NCBI GenBank assembly: GCA_022843465.1
Contig: JALHNO010000010.1
Span: 108,265-172,264, forward strand
DNA length: 64,000 nt
Reading direction: 5' to 3'
DNA from: Pseudomonadota bacterium
GTDB lineage: Bacteria > Pseudomonadota > Gammaproteobacteria > Xanthomonadales > Ahniellaceae
The stretch's first letter is position 1. Every line of letters starts with the position of its first letter. The notes under the pieces were generated by a model. That model made no database searches. It had not been told where the DNA came from and was given only the letters and a program-made list of their open reading frames with translations. The position numbers and the translations under genes are program-made. Below are positions 27,115 to 34,589 of this stretch, in pieces.

Positions 27115-27963
27115 TCAGCTGCGCAGTGCGCGGGCGACCTGATCTGGAATTTCCATGTGCAGATGATGCGAGCCGGCGAGCCGGCTGACCGAGAGATTCG
27201 GCACCAGCGCGAGCCGCTCAGACATCAGGCTGTATTCGACGAAGGGCATTGCCGGCTCCGCCAGCACCAGGGAAGCGCGGCAGCGAATGCCGATCAGGCA
27301 ATTGCGAACCTGTTCCTCGGTCATGCGCATCGCGCTGGTCAAGGTCAGGCGCGGATCGCTGCTCCAGACAAAGCCACCTTCGACGGCGCGGGTGCCGCGG
27401 GTGACCAGCGCCTGGGCTGCCTCGGCGGTCAACGGCATCTGCGGATGCTGTCGGCGTGCAGCGGCCGGTGCTTCGAGATCGGGAAACACGCGTAGTTGCT
27501 TGGAGTCGATCACCGAACGATCGAGCAGGGCGGCGCGCAGGAGCCCCAGGGTTTTTTCAGCCTGCGTGCTGATCGGGCCCAGCGCCTCGATCAGATAGAG
27601 CGTGTCGACGCGCTCCGGCACGCTGGCGGCCAGCACGCTGCTGATGGCGCCGCCGAGAGAATGGCCGAGCAGGCTGAAGCGGTCCCAGCCGAGGGCGTCG
27701 ACACAACACAGCACATCGTGCAGATAGTCGACGTAGTGGTACCAGGCACCGCGTGGACGATGATCGGATTGGCCGTGACCGGGCAGGTCAATCGCCACCA
27801 CATCATGATCGGCAAACCAGGGCGCCAGTGCGTCAAAGCTGGCGGCGTTGTCGAGCCAGCCGTGGATCGCCAGGAGCTTAGGGCCGGCCCGATTGCCGCT
27901 GCGGCGCGCGGCCAGGCTCAGCTGGGGCAGGGTGATGCGGATATCTTCCGTCACTGCACTCAT
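27115..27963 (-). CDS. Alpha/beta hydrolase
   Basis: A 282-residue hydrolase with the oxyanion segment IHGWLDNAASFD near 32-43 and the nucleophile elbow GHSLGG near 99-104. The Asp/Glu-His pair lies towards the C-terminus (His in GSHHLHME). The closest known type is the MhpC/YbfF-like esterase group with a helical cap. Its ATG overlaps the hemH stop by four bases (ATGA), so it is translated with ferrochelatase. No link to heme is evident from the fold. Confidence 0.88.
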   Translation of the reverse strand: MSAVTEDIRITLPQLSLAARRSGNRAGPKLLAIHGWLDNAASFDALAPWFADHDVVAIDLPGHGQSDHRPRGAWYHYVDYLHDVLCCVDALGWDRFSLLGHSLGGAISSVLAASVPERVDTLYLIEALGPISTQAEKTLGLLRAALLDRSVIDSKQLRVFPDLEAPAAARRQHPQMPLTAEAAQALVTRGTRAVEGGFVWSSDPRLTLTSAMRMTEEQVRNCLIGIRCRASLVLAEPAMPFVEYSLMSERLALVPNLSVSRLAGSHHLHMEIPDQVARALRS

Positions 27964-29081
27964 GATTTGGCATCCTGATCAAAGGCCGGGCGGGCAGCGG
28001 CGTGGCGCTCGGCGCTCTGCTGCAGGGCGATGGCAGACAGCGGATCAGCAGGCATCCACTCCGGCCAGTGCGCGGTCTGTTTGCGCACCAGTTCGGCAAG
28101 GAAGCCGATGTGATCGGGCTCGGCATTCAATGCCGGAATGTAGTGAAAGCGTTCGCCGCCGGCGGCCAGAAAGCGCTCGCGCTCGCCGATCGAAATTTCC
28201 TCGATGGTCTCGAGGCAATCCACGGCGAAAGCGGGGCAGATCACGTCGATGCTGGTTACCCCGGTGCGCGCGAGGCGGACCAGTTCCTGATCGGTGTAAG
28301 GGTGCAGCCAGCGCTCGCGGCCAACCCGCGACTGGAAGGAAACACTCCAGCTGCCGGCGTCCAGCTGCAACTGTTCAGCGGTCGCGCGTGCAGTCGCCAG
28401 ACACTGGCAGTAGTAGGGATCGCCGGCGCGCAGATAGCGCTCGGGGATTCCATGGAACGAGAACAGCAGATGCTGGCCGCGGCCATTGCTCTGCCAGCTT
28501 GCTCGCACCCGATCGGCGAGCAGGCCTGCGTAGCCGGGTTCGCCGTAGTAGTCACTGACGAAGTGCAGTTCGGGCACCCAGCGCCAGCGCTGCAGCTGCC
28601 GTGCCACCACGTCGAATACCGAACCAGTCGTCGTCCCGGAGTACTGTGGATACAGGGGCACAACCAGCAGGCGTCGCAGATTGCGTTGCGACAGCTGGTC
28701 CAGCACCGCGCTGAGTGCAGGCGCGCCATAGCGCATGGCGAGCAGCACTTCGACCGCCTCGTGCCCCTTCTCGCGCAACTGGCGCTGGACACCCTCAGCA
28801 AGATCGCGGCTATGAAAGAGCAAGGGTGAGCCCCGTTCGGTCCATACCTTCTGATACGCCCGCGCCGAACGCGCCGGACGGATCCTCAGGATGACCCCGT
28901 GCAGGATCAGTCGCCACAGCAGCCGGGGCAGCTCGATGACCCGGGGATCGGCGAGAAATTCGGCCAGGTAGCGGCGTACCGCCGTGGCCGTGGGGGCCTG
29001 CGGGGTGCCCAGATTGACCAGCACGACGGCGGCCAGCGGGGTCTGACCATGGCGAAAATCGGCTTGGCCGTGGTATTTCAT
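27960..29081 (-). CDS. hemH: Ferrochelatase
   Basis: A 373-residue enzyme that inserts iron into protoporphyrin IX. VLVNLGTPQAP opens the protein. The metal-site His is in LFSFHGIPERYLRAGDPY, and the partner Glu is in CPAFAVDCLETIEEI. YYCQC near the Tyr-Tyr pair is also conserved. Start chosen at ATG 29081, with AGGAA seven bases upstream; the frame runs 22 codons further without similarity. It leads a two-gene unit with the hydrolase. Confidence 0.94.
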   Translation of the reverse strand: MKYHGQADFRHGQTPLAAVVLVNLGTPQAPTATAVRRYLAEFLADPRVIELPRLLWRLILHGVILRIRPARSARAYQKVWTERGSPLLFHSRDLAEGVQRQLREKGHEAVEVLLAMRYGAPALSAVLDQLSQRNLRRLLVVPLYPQYSGTTTGSVFDVVARQLQRWRWVPELHFVSDYYGEPGYAGLLADRVRASWQSNGRGQHLLFSFHGIPERYLRAGDPYYCQCLATARATAEQLQLDAGSWSVSFQSRVGRERWLHPYTDQELVRLARTGVTSIDVICPAFAVDCLETIEEISIGERERFLAAGGERFHYIPALNAEPDHIGFLAELVRKQTAHWPEWMPADPLSAIALQQSAERHAAARPAFDQDAKS

Positions 29082-29206
29082 CGACGTGTTCCTTGCAATG
29101 CGCTGCGTTGCATACCATATCCTGTGTCGGCTGGGCGTTTCCGCCACAAGCAGTGGGGCTGGCGCCGGTGGCCACCACGGTTGGTCCCGGGTTGTCGGCC
29201 CAGGCT

Positions 29207-29234
29207 TTGATTTTGCGCCTCACGCGGCTAGAAT
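29207..29234 (+). promoter_or_regulatory. Promoter of the secreted propeller-like protein
   Basis: TTGATT (29207-29212), a 16-base spacer and TAGAAT (29229-29234) form a fair sigma-70 promoter. The start would be near 29241, giving a ~60-base leader before the ATG at 29301. Confidence 0.55.
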
Positions 29235-29300
29235 CGAAGCTGCCATGATCGCCCTCGTGGCTGACGATTACAGCAGTACATACCTAGAAAAGGATCGCCC

Positions 29301-30233
29301 ATGCGTCGCGCTGCCGAGCTCGCCGCCATTGTTGTACTTGCGCTGTGCGCGATTCCTGCGCAGGCGGACCCGTTTGCCTACGCCATTACCCCTGATCCGG
29401 ATCAGAGCCAGCCCAGTTACCGGCTGATCCATGTCGATCTCGCGACCGGGATCAGCAGCAATGTCGGGCGGATCGGCTATTTCGATGTTGAAGGCCTCGC
29501 CATCGCGCCCGATGGCACGCTTTACGGCGTGTCGGACGCCAACAAGACCCTTATCACGATCGACCCGTCTTTCGGGCGCGGCACGGCGGTCGGGATCGGC
29601 AACGGCAATCTCGGCCTTTCCGGCCAGGGCATCAGCAACGCAACACCGATGGATTTCGGCTTGACCTTTTCCTGTGACGGCCGCCTGTGGATGTCCTCGG
29701 ATACCACCGGGCGCTTCTGGGAAGTCAACCGCAACACCGGTGAGGCGCGGTTCGTCGGCTTCATCGGCGCCAATGTTTCGGGTCTGGCTGGTGCGCCGGA
29801 TGGCGTCTATGGCATCAGCGTCAACGCGCCCCAGGGTCTGTACAAGATCAATCTCGACACCGGCGCCGGCACCCGCGTCGGCAACCTCGGCAATACAACG
29901 CCGTTTGTCGACGCCGGCATGGATGCCGACAGCGCGGGCAACCTCTGGGCCGTGCTTGATTACAACCCGCCGCCCGACAGCCGTCCTGGCGATCTGGGCA
30001 AGCAGAGTGATCTGGTCCGGGTGAATGCCCAGACCGGGCTGATCAGTTATGTGTCCAAGACCTTCCCCGAAGTGGAGGGTCTCGCAATTGGTCGCCCGCC
30101 CGCCTGTGCGGTGCCCAACGGGCCGCCGCCCGCGATCTCGATCGTTCCGGTGTCCAGCCAGCACACGCTGGCGGTGCTTGCCCTGATCATGCTCGGCTTC
30201 GGACTGATCCGGTTCTACCGCGGCCAGGCCTGA
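29301..30233 (+). CDS. Secreted propeller-like protein with C-terminal membrane anchor tail
   Basis: A 310-residue protein. Residues 1-22 are a signal peptide (cut after AQA). The body has repeated strands of the form EGLAIAPDGTLYGVSD, as in SMP-30/NHL or DUF6923-like propellers. The end has a Pro-rich linker, then VPVSSQHTLAVLALIMLGFGLIRFYRG: a short motif, one hydrophobic helix and a basic end. This is the architecture of CTERM sorting tails such as IPTL-CTERM, but the IPTL motif itself is not conserved. No function is assigned. Confidence 0.75.
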   Translation: MRRAAELAAIVVLALCAIPAQADPFAYAITPDPDQSQPSYRLIHVDLATGISSNVGRIGYFDVEGLAIAPDGTLYGVSDANKTLITIDPSFGRGTAVGIGNGNLGLSGQGISNATPMDFGLTFSCDGRLWMSSDTTGRFWEVNRNTGEARFVGFIGANVSGLAGAPDGVYGISVNAPQGLYKINLDTGAGTRVGNLGNTTPFVDAGMDADSAGNLWAVLDYNPPPDSRPGDLGKQSDLVRVNAQTGLISYVSKTFPEVEGLAIGRPPACAVPNGPPPAISIVPVSSQHTLAVLALIMLGFGLIRFYRGQA

Positions 30234-30422
30234 GATCGCTGCACGCAGTGGCATTGCTGCTGCGCGCCCTTAGCCTTGATTCATCCGCTGCGCGCGATGA
30301 TCGCTACGCTGCTCAATCGCGTCCGGATACCGGGCGGGCAGCCGCATTGCATGCGGCGCTGTGCGCTGCTGGCGTGGCGCCAGCTTGAGGCGCTGATCCG
30401 AACTACCTTGGGAAACCCACCG

Positions 30423-31094
30423 ATGACCAGAATTGTCCTGCTGTTTACCCTGCTGATCGGCGCCCTTGGCGTCACCGCCCAGGATGCCCAGCTGCAACGC
30501 GCCGACGACGCCATCCGTGTCCTGAGCGAGATCATGCAGTCACCGGATCGCCGCATTCCCACCGAAATGCTGGCGCAGGCCGAAGCCATTGCGGTCATTC
30601 CCAATGTCGTCAAGGCCGGCCTCGTGCTGGGCGGTCGCCATGGTCGCGGCCTGATCAGCGTGCGCAGTCCCGATGGCACCTGGTCAAACCCGAGCTTCGT
30701 CAGCCTTGCCGGTGGCAGCGTCGGCTTCCAGGCCGGCGTACAGGCGACCGATGTGGTGCTGGTGTTCCGTTCGCGCCGCGGCGTCGACTCCATCGTCAAT
30801 GGCAAGTTCACCCTCGGTGCGGATGCCGCCGTGGCGGCCGGGCCGGTTGGTCGCAACGCGCAGGCACTCACCGACGGTCAGCTGAAGGCCGAGATCTACA
30901 GCTACTCGCGCAGCCGTGGTCTGTTTGCCGGTGTCGCGCTGGATGGTTCGGTGATCAGGATCGATCACAAGGCCAACCAGAAGATCTACGGCAGCAAGGT
31001 GACGCCACGGCGGATCTTCGAAGGTGGCGTCGGCCAGGTTCCGGCGCGCGTAGTCGATTTTCGTGACCGGCTCGAGGAACACACCGCGCAGTAA
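30423..31094 (+). CDS. YSC84/SYLF-domain lipid-binding protein
   Basis: A 223-residue exported protein with a signal peptide (about 1-19). AEAIAVIPNVVKAGLVLGGRHGRGL, then GGSVGFQAGVQATDVVLVF and a later AQ-AEIYSYSRSRGLFAGVALDGS segment, are the standard SYLF pattern. Eukaryotic relatives bind phosphoinositides; bacterial ones are uncharacterised and periplasmic or surface located. ATG 30423 begins the signal. It stands before tatABC, with a 51-base gap. Confidence 0.88.
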   Translation: MTRIVLLFTLLIGALGVTAQDAQLQRADDAIRVLSEIMQSPDRRIPTEMLAQAEAIAVIPNVVKAGLVLGGRHGRGLISVRSPDGTWSNPSFVSLAGGSVGFQAGVQATDVVLVFRSRRGVDSIVNGKFTLGADAAVAAGPVGRNAQALTDGQLKAEIYSYSRSRGLFAGVALDGSVIRIDHKANQKIYGSKVTPRRIFEGGVGQVPARVVDFRDRLEEHTAQ

Positions 31095-31145
31095 TCCGCG
31101 CGCGGCAGTATCCTTGTGGTTCTGCAATAGCAACGAGGTGTGGTC

Positions 31146-31376
31146 ATGGGTAGCTTCTCGATCTGGCACTGGGTGGTTGTCCTGGTGGTTGTGCTGGTGA
31201 TCTTTGGAACCAAGAAACTGCGCAATGTGGGCGGCGACCTCGGCGGCGCGGTGCGCGATTTCAAGAAGGCGCTCAATACCGATGAGTCGTCCGACAAGTT
31301 GCAGGCCGACAAGCTCGAAGCCGACAAGGCTGAAGCCAGCACGGCGAAAGCGGCTGAGCGCGAAAAGGCCGACTAG
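31146..31376 (+). CDS. tatA: Twin-arginine translocase subunit TatA
   Basis: A 76-residue protein with one short membrane helix (about 5-20), [24 protein letters not shown] as hinge and amphipathic helix, and a charged Lys/Glu/Ala tail. TatA forms the size-variable channel for folded proteins. The repeated [13 protein letters not shown] in the tail is a small internal repeat. ATG 31146 is preferred over GTG 31140. Confidence 0.93.
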   Translation: MGSFSIWHWVVVLVVVLVIFGTKKLRNVGGDLGGAVRDFKKALNTDESSDKLQADKLEADKAEASTAKAAEREKAD

Positions 31377-31397
31377 GCCTGACGGCGCCTATCCCAG

Positions 31398-31697
31398 ATG
31401 TTCGACATCGGAATCAGCGAGCTGGCCCTGGTCGGGGTGGTTGCCCTGATCGTGCTCGGTCCCGAGCGACTGCCGAAGGCTGCCCGCATGGCCGGTGCCT
31501 TGCTGCGTCGTCTGCGCGGCAGCTGGACCAGCCTGCGCCATGAACTGGAGCGAGAAGTCGCCGCCGATGAGCTCAAGCGCAGCCTGCGCGATGTTTCCCA
31601 ATCCATCCAGGAGGCCAACCCGGCGCGCGCCGTGCAGGAAACCGCCGATGAAGTCGCCACGATTGCCCGCGATGTCAGCAAGAACGATCCGACATGA
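31398..31697 (+). CDS. tatB: Twin-arginine translocase subunit TatB
   Basis: A 99-residue protein beginning MFDIGISELALVGVVALIVLGPERLP, the TatB signature, followed by a long amphipathic helix. TatB works with TatC in recognising twin-arginine signals. It is shorter than E. coli TatB (171), lacking most of the variable tail. Its stop overlaps the tatC start by four bases. Confidence 0.94.
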   Translation: MFDIGISELALVGVVALIVLGPERLPKAARMAGALLRRLRGSWTSLRHELEREVAADELKRSLRDVSQSIQEANPARAVQETADEVATIARDVSKNDPT

Positions 31698-32443
31698 GTG
31701 CTGAAGACGACGCCGAACTGCCGTTCCTGGCGCATCTGGTCGAGTTGCGTTCCCGTCTGATCAAGGCGCTTGCTGCCGTTCTGCTGATCTTTCTGGGCCT
31801 GTTGCCGTTCGCCAACAAGCTCTACGCCATGTTCGCCGGGCCCTTGCTGGCCAAGATGCCGGCAGGCACCCAGATGATTGCCATCAAGGTCGCCTCGCCC
31901 TTCCTGATTCCAATGAAGCTGGCGCTGTTCACTGCGACCCTGGTTGCGATGCCGATCGTGCTGTACCAGATATGGGCCTTTGTTGCGCCCGGGCTGTACC
32001 GCCACGAACGCCGGCTGGCCCTGCCCCTGCTCGGCTCATCGATCTTCCTGTTCTATCTGGGCTGCGCTTTCGCATTTTTTCTGGTGCTGCCCACCGTGTT
32101 CGGATTTCTGCAGAGCGTGGCCCCCAGCGGTGTCGCGGTGATGACCGACATCGGCGAATACTTCGATTTTGTGCTGGTCATCTTTCTTGCGTTCGGCTTC
32201 TGCTTCGAAGTCCCGGTTGCCGTCGTGATCCTGTCCCTGCTCGGCTGGGTCAATCACCGCCAGCTCGCCGAGGCGCGCGCCTATGTCATCGTCGGTGCCT
32301 TCATCATTGCGGCCGTATTGACACCGCCCGATGTGGTCTCCCAGCTGATGCTGGCGATTCCGATGTGCATCCTTTACGAGGTGGGCTTGATCGCCGCGCG
32401 CCTGCTGCCCTCGGGGACGCGTACGGCCAACGCCGGGAACTGA
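31694..32443 (+). CDS. tatC: Twin-arginine translocase subunit TatC
   Basis: A 249-residue protein with six membrane segments. PFLAHLVELRSRLIKA near the N-terminus is the conserved TatC entry motif, with the Glu that contacts the signal. The motif FCFEVPVAVVILSLLGWV contains the conserved acidic membrane residue. The A-B-C order is complete, and the unit may also include the upstream SYLF gene. Confidence 0.95.
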   Translation: MSAEDDAELPFLAHLVELRSRLIKALAAVLLIFLGLLPFANKLYAMFAGPLLAKMPAGTQMIAIKVASPFLIPMKLALFTATLVAMPIVLYQIWAFVAPGLYRHERRLALPLLGSSIFLFYLGCAFAFFLVLPTVFGFLQSVAPSGVAVMTDIGEYFDFVLVIFLAFGFCFEVPVAVVILSLLGWVNHRQLAEARAYVIVGAFIIAAVLTPPDVVSQLMLAIPMCILYEVGLIAARLLPSGTRTANAGN

Positions 32444-32544
32444 CTTCGCAAGGCATCTGGGCGTGCTGGAGATTGCGAGCCGTGGTGGGCCGTGGTATCA
32501 CTTCTACGCGCGCACTTCAGCGCCCCAACCCGGAGGAAATCAAC

Positions 32545-32898
32545 ATGACCGATATGCCCCCCTCACCGCCTGCCAATTCGGGAACCGATGAAAAGACCCT
32601 GGCCGCGCTCACCCACGCATCCGGAATTTTCTTTGGCCTGATTGTGCCCCTGGTGGTCTGGCTGCTGAAGAAGGACCAGTCGCCTTATCTGGCCGACAAT
32701 GCGAAAGAAGCGCTCAATTTCCAGATTACCGTGCTGATCGCCTGTTTTGTCAGTGGCGCGCTTACCGTCGTCCTGATCGGCCTGCTGCTGCTCCCGCTGG
32801 TGATTCTTGCCGACGTGATTCTCTGCATCATTGCAGCGGTCAAGACCAACAACGGCGAAACCTACCGGTATCCCTTCGCCCTGCGCCTGATCAAGTAA
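32545..32898 (+). CDS. DUF4870 (Tic20-like) membrane protein
   Basis: A 117-residue protein with a Pro/Ser-rich head and three membrane segments. The motifs are LAALTHASGIFFG, WLLKKDQSPYLADNAKEALNFQIT and the closing NNGETYRYPFALRLIK; together they define DUF4870. The function is unknown. GGAGG stands 10 bases before the ATG. It is a separate gene about 100 bases after tatC. Confidence 0.9.
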   Translation: MTDMPPSPPANSGTDEKTLAALTHASGIFFGLIVPLVVWLLKKDQSPYLADNAKEALNFQITVLIACFVSGALTVVLIGLLLLPLVILADVILCIIAAVKTNNGETYRYPFALRLIK

Positions 32899-32918
32899 TT
32901 CACCGCAGCAATCGGCAT

Positions 32919-32944
32919 GCAGCGCGCCCCTTCGGGGGCGTTCT
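32919..32944. terminator. Hairpin between convergent DUF4870 and PLP-enzyme genes
   Basis: GCGCCCC and GGGGGCG pair around a short TTC loop, followed by TTCTGCTTTA on the + strand. It is a reasonable bidirectional terminator with a modest T-run. Confidence 0.55.
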
Positions 32945-32947
32945 GCT

Positions 32948-33913
32948 TTATGGCGGGTCTGCCCGCCAGGGCAGGCGTTGCAGATCGACATTGCCGCCGC
33001 TCAGTACGATGCCGACACGGCGCGCCGAGAACTCGGATGGATGCCGCAGGATCACCGCCAGGCACACCGCAGCCGAAGGTTCGATGATCAGCTTGAGACG
33101 ATCCCAGAGCAGCCGCATGGCGGCGACGATCTCGTCATCGCTGGCGGTCAAGACCCGCACCCGCTCGCGCTGCATGATGGCGAAATTGGTTTCGCCGATT
33201 CCGGTACGCAGGCCATCGCAGATCGTATCGGCGGCGGGGTTCTGCTCGCGCTTGCCGGTCTGCATCGCGCGGTAGGCGTCGGCGGCCCCCTCAGGCTCAG
33301 CCGCGTACACCCTGATGGACGCGCTGTGCGCATGCGCCGCGATCGCGGTGCCGGACAACAGGCCGCCACCGCCGACCGGCACCACCAGGGTATCGAGATC
33401 GGGCTCGGCTTCGAGCAGCTCCAGCGCCGCCGTGCCCTGACCGGCGATGACCCGCGGATCGGTGAACGGATGGATCATGCTGGCACCGGTTTCCGCCTGC
33501 ACGCCCGCGGCAGTGGTTTCGCGTGACGCGAGGTTGGCGGCGCACAGATGCAGGATGGCGCCAGTTTCGCGCATGTTCGCCAGCTTGATCGCCGGCGCGT
33601 TGTCTGGCACCACGATATGCGCGGGAATTCCGCGCAGTCTGGCCGCCAGGCCGAGCGCCGCGCCATGGTTGCCGGAGGAATGCGTCAGCACGCCGGGCTG
33701 CGCCTGCTCATCTGTGAGCGACAGCACGGCGTTGCTGGCACCGCGGAACTTGAAGGCCCCGATGTGCTGGAGATTCTCGCACTTGAACCACAGGCGCGCA
33801 GCGCTCAACTGGTCGAGTGCCGCGTTCTGCAGCACCGGGGTAATGCGAACCTGGCCGGCGATCCGGCGTCGGGCAGCATGGATATCCTCGATGGTCGGCA
33901 GGTCGATCTGCAT
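32948..33913 (-). CDS. PLP-dependent threonine/serine dehydratase-like enzyme
   Basis: A 321-residue fold-type II PLP enzyme. The lysine that binds PLP is in GAFKFRGA near residue 54, the substrate loop is SSGNHGAALG, and the phosphate-binding glycine loop is GGGGLLSG. A metal-site-like EPEGA follows. The single-domain form without an ACT tail fits catabolic threonine dehydratase, serine racemase or 3-hydroxyaspartate dehydratase. These cannot be separated by motif. It stands alone, convergent with DUF4870 and divergent from the sigma gene. Confidence 0.86.
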   Translation of the reverse strand: MQIDLPTIEDIHAARRRIAGQVRITPVLQNAALDQLSAARLWFKCENLQHIGAFKFRGASNAVLSLTDEQAQPGVLTHSSGNHGAALGLAARLRGIPAHIVVPDNAPAIKLANMRETGAILHLCAANLASRETTAAGVQAETGASMIHPFTDPRVIAGQGTAALELLEAEPDLDTLVVPVGGGGLLSGTAIAAHAHSASIRVYAAEPEGAADAYRAMQTGKREQNPAADTICDGLRTGIGETNFAIMQRERVRVLTASDDEIVAAMRLLWDRLKLIIEPSAAVCLAVILRHPSEFSARRVGIVLSGGNVDLQRLPWRADPP

Positions 33914-34019
33914 GATGGCACCGCAAAACGCAGAGATTAGCCGCTATCCCATGCGGCCGTCTTCTGTACTGGAGCTCTTCACGCGGACAGCTGTCGCAGT
34001 CGGGTTAAACTCCGGCCAT

Positions 34020-34589
34020 ATGCACGACCACGACAGCGCCGACAGTGATCCCCTGGCGCAGGATTTTGCGCGCTTGCGCGAGGAGCTCGACCAGGCGCTG
34101 CCCGCGCTGCTGCCGCTGCTGTATGCCGATCTGCACCGGCTGGCAGCCGCACAGCGCCGGCGCACCCAGGCATCGGACACGCTCAACACCACGGCGGTGG
34201 TGAGCGAGTTGTATCTCCGTCTGCTGCAGTCGGGTAGCGTCGAGGTGGCCAGTCGCCGACATTTCTTCGCATTGTCCGCGCTGGCGATGCGGCAGATCCT
34301 GACCGATCATGCCCGCCGTGCCGTGCTCAAACCCGAAGCGCGCGAAAACAACGATCTCGATGGCCTGGTGCTCGACAATCCGCAGGCCCTGATCGAGACC
34401 GACGATCTGCTGCGTCGACTTGAATCCTTCGATGCCCGCCTTGCCCAGGTGGTGACCTGTCGCTACTTCGGCGGCTTCAGCGATCTGGAAACCGCGGAAA
34501 TTCTCGGCATCACCGACCGCACCGTACGCCGCGACTGGGACAAGGCGCGGATCTGGATGAGCGCTGCGCTCGGCGGCTGCAACGCATGA
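34020..34589 (+). CDS. ECF sigma factor, TIGR02999 type, partner of the adjacent kinase
   Basis: A 189-residue ECF sigma factor. Region 2 includes the segment after residue 52, TLNTTAVVSELYLRLL, and RRHFFALSALAMRQILTDHARR. Region 4 is DARLAQVVTCRYFGGFSDLETAEILGITDRTVRRDWDKARIW. The acidic DAED-type residues that contact RNA polymerase in region 2.2 are absent; Thr57 and Thr58 stand there. In the related EcfP-PpkA2 (Vibrio) and EcfK-PknS (Xanthomonas) pairs, kinase phosphorylation at this spot supplies the charge. It overlaps the kinase gene by four bases, so the pair is coupled. Target genes are unknown. Confidence 0.88.
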   Translation: MHDHDSADSDPLAQDFARLREELDQALPALLPLLYADLHRLAAAQRRRTQASDTLNTTAVVSELYLRLLQSGSVEVASRRHFFALSALAMRQILTDHARRAVLKPEARENNDLDGLVLDNPQALIETDDLLRRLESFDARLAQVVTCRYFGGFSDLETAEILGITDRTVRRDWDKARIWMSAALGGCNA